Assembly: GCA_030039095.1 (NCBI GenBank)
Contig: JASHQP010000105.1
Span: 1 to 9,854, forward strand
Length of the DNA stretch: 9,854 bases
Direction of reading: 5' to 3'
Source: Streptosporangiaceae bacterium
GTDB lineage: Bacteria > Actinomycetota > Actinomycetes > Streptosporangiales > Streptosporangiaceae
Every line of letters starts with the position of its first letter. Within the stretch, counting starts at the first letter, position 1. The notes beneath the pieces were generated by a model. That model did no database searches. It saw nothing but the letters and a program-made list of their open reading frames with translations, and was not told the DNA's origin. Both the position numbers and the translations under genes were made by a program. This document shows, piece by piece, positions 5,353 through 9,854 of the stretch.

Positions 5353-7893
5353 TCAGAGCACCTCGCGCCGCTGCAGGTAGCCGAGCGCGGCCCAGCCCAG
5401 GGGCACCGGGAGCCAGAACGTCACGGCGCGGAACAACAAGACCGCACTGAACGCGACGGCCCCGTGCATCCCGGCGGCCGTCAGGCCGGCCGCGAGAGCA
5501 GCCTCGACAGCGCCGATCCCGCCCGGTGTGGGGACGGCCGAGCCGATCGCGCTGCCGGTCAGGTAGACCACAGCGACGGCCACGAACGGCAGCGAGCCAC
5601 CGAACGCGCGGACGGACACGTCCAGGCAGAAGATGTACGTGGCGGTCACGAGCAGCGCGCCGCCGACGCCCTCGGCCAGCTTGGCGGGCTGCTGCGCGAT
5701 GTCGAGCAGCCTCGGGGCCACCTGCCCGAGCGTGGTGGCCAGGCGGGCCAGCAGCATCTTGCGGCCGGCCGGCACCGCGAGCACGGCCAGGATCACCGCG
5801 ACCAGGACGGCGAGCGCGATGTAGGTCCATCCCGGCGGCTCGAGCCGGGTGTTCTTCGCCGTGCCCGCCAGCGCGGCGAAGATCACCAGCAGGATGAGGT
5901 GCAGGGCGAACGCGATGACCTGCGAGACCCCCACGCTCGCCACGGCGTCGGCACCCGCCAGCCTGGACTTGCGCAGGTAGCGGATGTTGAGCGCCGCCCC
6001 GCCCACGGCGGCGGGCGTGACCAGGGTCACGAACGAGCAGGCGACCTGGGTCAGCAGAGTCCGGGTGAATCTGAGCCGCTCGAGCACGAAGCCGGACAGT
6101 TCCATCGCCGCCCCGACGTAGGTCAGCACGGACAGCCCGAGCGCGACGATCGTCCAGTGCCAGTTCGCGTGGCGGAACAGGTCGCCGAAGCTGGTCCTGG
6201 CCAGCTCGCCGGCCAGGATGTAGGCCGCGAACACCGCCGCCACCAGCGTGACCAGAGTCCGCAGCCGGAACCGCTCGACCTGGACCAAAGACTCCTCGGC
6301 ACCGGCCGCCGTGGGCCGCAGCTGCCTCCTGAGCGCGGGCAGCACGTCCGCGCGGCGGCGCAGCGCGCCGCGGGTCGAGCGGTGCAGCACGACCGGCTGT
6401 ATCAGCGGCGCCACCGCGTCCAGCTCATCGCTGCTGATCTTGCCGCGCGCGCTGCGCACCGCGCGTTCGGGGCCGACCAGCAGCGACAGCTCGGCCAGGA
6501 GCTGGGCCAGGTCGAGGCGCAGCTGCAGGTCGCTGGCTGCCACGTCGCCGTTGCCGGGCTCGAGCAGCATGACCTCGCCGCCGTCGCGCGCCCGCCGCAC
6601 GTCGATATGAGGCAGCCCAAGTCCACGGCGGCCGTCGGTGCCGTGCACCTCGCCGGTCAGCACGATGCGGTCGGCGGTGAGCGCGCGGTGCGTGACCCGG
6701 CGGCTGTGCAGGAGGAGGACGGTGTCCCAGACCCTGGCGAGCTGCGCGTCCGTGAGCGGGACCGGCAGGTTGGCCAGGCTGGTCCCGTCGTGGCTGTCGT
6801 TGACGAGCACCGCCGCCTCGGGGCCGACCCGGATCAGCGCGCGCAGCCGCGGCGTGAGCACGCCCGCGTCCTCGGCCGCGTAGGTCAGCAGGGCGCGCCG
6901 CTCGACGGCACGCTCCACGGTGAGCGGGGCGCTGCGCGACACCTGCGTCCGCAGCCGGAGCCTGCGGTACAGCCGGTAGAACACGTCGGCCGCCTGCTGG
7001 TCCCGGTCGAAGACCGTGACGTCGAGCCGGTCGCCGTCTCGCAGGGTCGCCGCGTACTTGCGGGTCTCCGTGCTGGCGTCGGTGATCCGGCGCATGCTGG
7101 CGACCGGCGTGCCAACCTCGCCGAGCGCCTCGGCGATCTCCAGGCCCGAGGGCCGCTCCGTCATGGTCCCGAAGAGGTAGCGCAGGCCGGCCCCGCACGC
7201 GATGCCCACCAGCACGGTGATCAGCAGGGAGAACACGGTCGTCTGCTTGTTCACCAGGCTGGCCAGTCCGTAGAACGCGATGGCCAGCCAGAAGACGGCC
7301 CGCCACCGGGGCCGCCCGGCCAGGCCGATGACCGTGACGTAGGCGGTGAGCCCGGACAGGTACCAGTCGAGGGCGGGGAACCGGCTGCCGGGCGTGTGAT
7401 ACGGGGTGAGCACGTCGTACAGGCCGGCGGCGGCATGGATCCTGAGCACCTGGTTCGCGGCCAGCACCAGGCCGACGGTGATGCCGCCCGCCACCACCGC
7501 CTCGGCCAGGCGCCGCGGCTGCCGGCGGATCAGCATCCGGATCGCGAGCGCGACCGGCAGCAGCAGCAGCGCCACGTGCGCGGCGAATCCGAGGATCGGC
7601 AGCAGCGCCTTCAGATACCGGCTGGCCAGGACGATGTCGGTCTCGGCGCCGTTCGCGGTCGCGCGGGCGAGCAGGGCCAGGGCGGCCAGCAGCCCTATCT
7701 CGATCAGCGCGATGACGCACCGCAGCAGATCGGCGGGGATCCGGACCCGGGACTGCAGCTGGTCCTCGACGTGGATGGAGGGAGCGGCCGGAGAGCCGGC
7801 GGAAGCCGGGGAGGAGGGCGCGGGACGCACCGGGGCCGCCGAAGCCGGGCGCGCGGCAGCGCCCGGCGGGGGGTCCTCCCTGGGCAAGGTCAC
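5353..7893 (-). CDS. Flippase-like membrane protein (LPG synthase TM/UPF0104) with an internal degenerate kinase-like domain
   Basis: An 846-residue protein from GTG 7893; a TGA lies five codons upstream in frame, so no longer start exists. Residues 1-45 are Pro/Ala-rich. Residues about 55-240 hold several membrane helices. Residues about 245-480 look like an ABC1/RIO-type kinase fold: YAATLRDGDRLDVTVFDRD, RLYRRLRLR, then THRALTADRIVLT (401-413), LLEPGNGD (443-450) and DLAQLLAEL (461-469). The expected catalytic and metal residues are altered (A404, R409, E445, and T293 for the strand-3 lysine), so it is probably a pseudokinase. Residues about 545-840 form the lysylphosphatidylglycerol-synthase membrane domain with its conserved VPTPGGIGAVEAAL (787-800). 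No LPG synthetase (aminoacyl-transferring) domain is present, so it is likelier a lipid flippase or sensor than an MprF. The gene ends one base from the convergent UbiA-like gene. Confidence 0.87.
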   Translation of the reverse strand: MTLPREDPPPGAAARPASAAPVRPAPSSPASAGSPAAPSIHVEDQLQSRVRIPADLLRCVIALIEIGLLAALALLARATANGAETDIVLASRYLKALLPILGFAAHVALLLLPVALAIRMLIRRQPRRLAEAVVAGGITVGLVLAANQVLRIHAAAGLYDVLTPYHTPGSRFPALDWYLSGLTAYVTVIGLAGRPRWRAVFWLAIAFYGLASLVNKQTTVFSLLITVLVGIACGAGLRYLFGTMTERPSGLEIAEALGEVGTPVASMRRITDASTETRKYAATLRDGDRLDVTVFDRDQQAADVFYRLYRRLRLRTQVSRSAPLTVERAVERRALLTYAAEDAGVLTPRLRALIRVGPEAAVLVNDSHDGTSLANLPVPLTDAQLARVWDTVLLLHSRRVTHRALTADRIVLTGEVHGTDGRRGLGLPHIDVRRARDGGEVMLLEPGNGDVAASDLQLRLDLAQLLAELSLLVGPERAVRSARGKISSDELDAVAPLIQPVVLHRSTRGALRRRADVLPALRRQLRPTAAGAEESLVQVERFRLRTLVTLVAAVFAAYILAGELARTSFGDLFRHANWHWTIVALGLSVLTYVGAAMELSGFVLERLRFTRTLLTQVACSFVTLVTPAAVGGAALNIRYLRKSRLAGADAVASVGVSQVIAFALHLILLVIFAALAGTAKNTRLEPPGWTYIALAVLVAVILAVLAVPAGRKMLLARLATTLGQVAPRLLDIAQQPAKLAEGVGGALLVTATYIFCLDVSVRAFGGSLPFVAVAVVYLTGSAIGSAVPTPGGIGAVEAALAAGLTAAGMHGAVAFSAVLLFRAVTFWLPVPLGWAALGYLQRREVL

Positions 7894-7905
7894 GTAATAA
7901 TGGTT

Positions 7906-7935
7906 TCACCTGGTTCTCGATACGCACAGAGGAAC
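7906..7935 (-). promoter_or_regulatory. Leader hairpin and ribosome binding site of the flippase-like gene
   Basis: Read on the minus strand, GGTTC (7935-7931) and GAACC (7916-7912) pair, and two further pairs follow after one bulged C, giving a 7-pair stem with a 10-base loop. Directly after it comes AGGTGA (7911-7906), the only Shine-Dalgarno-like sequence, 12 bases before the GTG, which is a longer spacing than usual. The rest of the 105-base gap shows an 8-base palindrome (7958-7965) but no convincing promoter. Confidence 0.25.
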
Positions 7936-7998
7936 CCCGCTCAGACCTGCCCAGACTTGTGCACACCGGCACGGTTCTTGTCAGCCCGCCGCCCTGGC

Positions 7999-9854
7999 TC
8001 AGGGGTTGGCCCGCGCCCACGCTGGCTGCGCCCGGCCGCCGTCGGTGAGCTGCTGGTACAGCGCGACAGTGTCGGGATGCGGCTCTCCATCGGCGGAAAT
8101 GTCGGTCATCGCGTCCAGGCAGCGGCTCCACGCCTCCCGGACCCCGGCGAGGTTGCCCGCGGCGTGCTCCGCGCGCATCAGCGCCCGCCACAGCTGCTCG
8201 GCGGACACGTCACCGGCCAGCCCGGTCCGCGCCGCGCGCGCCGATGCGGACGGGTCGCCCGCCCGCAGCTCGAGCTCGGCCAGCAGCTCGGCCGCGTCGA
8301 TGATCTGGGCCCGCACGGTTTCGGTGAAGGCCACGTCCAGCCACCAGTGATAGCAGCCGGTGAACGGCTTGCCGCGGATCAGCGTCATCGCTTCCCGCAG
8401 GCAGCCGACGTCGCGGGCGGCGATGCCTCGCTCGCTCAGATCCTCGAAGTCGGCCCAGTCGAAACGGGCATCGGGGTGCAGCGCGTACTGCCCGGCACCG
8501 AGGTGCTCGACCCAGACCCGCCCGTCGGCCGCCCGGCCGAGCTGGCGCCGGGTCCGCACGATCAGCTGGCGCAGCGAGTCGCTCGGCTTCGGGTGATCCG
8601 GGTCGGCACCGAGCAGGTAGCACAGCTGGGCATTCGACAGCCCGTCCCGCCCGTTCAGCGCGAGGGCCAGGATCAGCTGGCTCTGCGCGGGCTGCAGCGC
8701 GGCGGGCGCGCCGTTCACCGTGAAGCTCCCCAGCACGCCGATGCTCAGCCCCGCTTCCTCGCCGGCCTCATCGGGCCCGGGCCCGGACTCACCGGCTGGC
8801 TCACCCGCCGGTTCGCCGGGCGGCCCCGCGCCTGCGGGCCGCTCCTCGTCCGGCGGCTCCTGCAGGCCGATCAGCTCCGGCGCGGGCGGCCACGACGAGC
8901 CGTCGTACGGCGGCTGGTCCGGCGCGACGTCGTTCAGGTCGGCGGCCACACGGAACAAGCTGGTGAGAGCCTCGTAGTCGTCCTTGGTGAGCGGCTGCGG
9001 CCAGACGTCCAGGTGCAGCGGTGCGAGGTGCCCGGCGATGCCGCCCGGCCGGGCCGGGTCCGGCTCGAGCCGGAAGCTGGCCGGCGCTGGATGGCCGTCG
9101 GGGGCCACGCCACCGCCGGGCACCAGTGCCGCGATCCCGCCGGGGTCGCTGGCCAGGTCGGCCAGCATCGCCATCTGCTCCGGCGTCGGCGGGGTCCGGC
9201 TGACCAGCAGCGTCAGCGCCCAGTCTTCGTCGCCGGGGTCGATCAGCCGCCGCCGGCGTATGCCCGCCCGGCCCGTGTCGCCCAGGGCGCCGAGCCTGCG
9301 CCGCATGCCCACGGCCTTGGCGGCGAGCAGGTCGAGGGCCTCGGCCAGGCTGGCGCAGCTTGTCGCGCGGCCGTCGACGGCCGCCAGCTCCGGGAACCCG
9401 GCCAGGATCAGGTCGTACCAGCCGGCCAGCTGGCTCGTGGTCAGCTCCGCTGCCGCGGTCGACAGCACCAGGTCGGCCTCGTCGGCCGGGCCGTCGACCG
9501 TCGTCACCCGCAGGTGCTCCAGATCGATCAGCAGGTACCCGCCGTCGGCGGCGATGCCGGCGGTGAGCAGGCCGGGCAGCAGGTCACCGGCCTGCGCGGG
9601 CCCGTACGGCTCGGGCGGCACGTGCCGTGGCAGCTCCAGCCGCCACGTTGTGCCCTGCCGCCCGCCGGGCACGCCGAACGGTGCCGGCGGCGGCTCACCC
9701 GAAGGGCTGGCCAGCAGCAGCTCGAGGCCTGACCGGTACACGCAGACGGCGCTGACCTCCGGAATCGGCTGCCCTGCGGACAGCAGGCTGGCACCAAGCT
9801 CGCTCAGCACGGCGCGCAGCGCTGTGGGCGGCTGCGGCAGCAGCCCCGGCCGGC
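7999..9854 (-). CDS. LysM-BTAD type large transcriptional regulator, C-terminal part (5' end beyond window)
   Basis: The frame is open to the right edge and stops with TGA at 7999-8001, giving 617 residues. The GTG at 9810 is internal, since the 14 codons before it are open and resemble the family (LLPQPPTALR). Counting from that GTG, residues 1-320 form the alpha/beta region common in large actinobacterial BTAD proteins (segments GLELLLASP, GGYLLIDLEHL, AAELTTSQLAGWYDL). An acidic Pro/Gly/Glu-rich linker spans about 321-353. Residues 355-447 are an OmpR-like winged helix (LSIGVLGSFTVNG, SLRQLIVRTRRQLG, GAGQYALH) and 449-590 a helical bacterial transcriptional activator domain. Such proteins often carry N-terminal membrane helices and a LysM domain; those would lie outside the window. 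The role is probably DNA binding linked to an envelope signal, but targets are unknown. It lies 105 bases upstream of the flippase-like gene on the same strand and could be cotranscribed with it. Confidence 0.85.
   Translation of the reverse strand, partial: RPGLLPQPPTALRAVLSELGASLLSAGQPIPEVSAVCVYRSGLELLLASPSGEPPPAPFGVPGGRQGTTWRLELPRHVPPEPYGPAQAGDLLPGLLTAGIAADGGYLLIDLEHLRVTTVDGPADEADLVLSTAAAELTTSQLAGWYDLILAGFPELAAVDGRATSCASLAEALDLLAAKAVGMRRRLGALGDTGRAGIRRRRLIDPGDEDWALTLLVSRTPPTPEQMAMLADLASDPGGIAALVPGGGVAPDGHPAPASFRLEPDPARPGGIAGHLAPLHLDVWPQPLTKDDYEALTSLFRVAADLNDVAPDQPPYDGSSWPPAPELIGLQEPPDEERPAGAGPPGEPAGEPAGESGPGPDEAGEEAGLSIGVLGSFTVNGAPAALQPAQSQLILALALNGRDGLSNAQLCYLLGADPDHPKPSDSLRQLIVRTRRQLGRAADGRVWVEHLGAGQYALHPDARFDWADFEDLSERGIAARDVGCLREAMTLIRGKPFTGCYHWWLDVAFTETVRAQIIDAAELLAELELRAGDPSASARAARTGLAGDVSAEQLWRALMRAEHAAGNLAGVREAWSRCLDAMTDISADGEPHPDTVALYQQLTDGGRAQPAWARANP

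Noticed and set aside
5346..5359. TAGCTCAGAGC, resembling the D-arm start of a tRNA
   Set aside because: There is no acceptor stem, anticodon arm or TTC arm around it, and it spans the ends of two coding genes.
7890..7905. AT-rich stretch read as a -10 box (CATTAT) for a leaderless flippase transcript
   Set aside because: The hexamer lies only 3 bases from the GTG, too close for a transcript starting at or before it, and no -35 is found at 17 bases.
8780..8850. GC-rich short repeats that might be a tandem repeat array
   Set aside because: They encode the Pro-Ala-Gly-Glu linker of the BTAD protein in frame; this is a low-complexity interdomain linker rather than a separate repeat element.
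5281..9732. A 1483-codon open frame on the plus strand, antisense to both minus-strand genes
   Set aside because: It is codon-aligned with the two real genes and stays open only because they avoid TTA, CTA and TCA codons. Its protein is a Gln/Arg/His/Asp/Gly-rich low-complexity string with no domain, it runs through an intergenic gap, and the opposing frames encode clear protein families.

Overview
The window is very GC-rich by eye. Its genes strongly prefer G or C at the third codon position, several start with GTG, and the protein families are typical of actinomycetes: a C-terminal domain of a GT39-type mannosyltransferase, a bacterial G1 glutamic peptidase, a large BTAD regulator of the LysM-BTAD type, and a UPF0104 flippase-like protein carrying a kinase-like domain. 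A soil-type high-GC actinobacterium is the best reading; I cannot place it below class or order. I see no tRNA, rRNA, CRISPR array, insertion sequence or phage gene, so this looks like ordinary chromosome.

Layout. (1) 1-1475, plus strand: the 3' end of a GT39 family membrane glycosyltransferase, then an aldo/keto reductase. (2) 1504-3740, minus strand: a tightly packed unit transcribed leftward, with a secreted G1-type glutamic peptidase, an alpha/beta hydrolase (4 nt gap) and a small HldE-C/TagD-like nucleotidyltransferase (19 nt gap). A sigma70-like promoter is visible upstream of the peptidase. (3) 3866-5351, plus strand, diverging from that unit: a UbiE/MenG-like SAM methyltransferase overlapping by 8 nt a small membrane protein that resembles a degenerate UbiA prenyltransferase. 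(4) 5353-9854, minus strand: a three-part membrane protein (N-terminal membrane block, degenerate kinase-like domain, C-terminal LPG-synthase/UPF0104 flippase-like domain), preceded upstream by the C-terminal 617 residues of a LysM-BTAD type regulator that runs off the right edge. Every gap between genes is shorter than 150 bases.

How the genes may work together. Several have a cell-envelope or isoprenoid-lipid flavour: the GT39 family uses polyprenyl-phosphate sugars, UbiE/UbiA-type enzymes make isoprenoid quinones, and UPF0104 proteins are lipid flippases or synthases. This is inference from family membership only. The least described and most interesting items are the translationally coupled UbiE-like/UbiA-like pair, whose membrane partner lacks the usual second Asp-rich motif, and the flippase-like protein whose internal kinase-like domain has lost the residues expected for ATP and metal binding. 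Nothing in the window can be called a new defence or mobile system with confidence.
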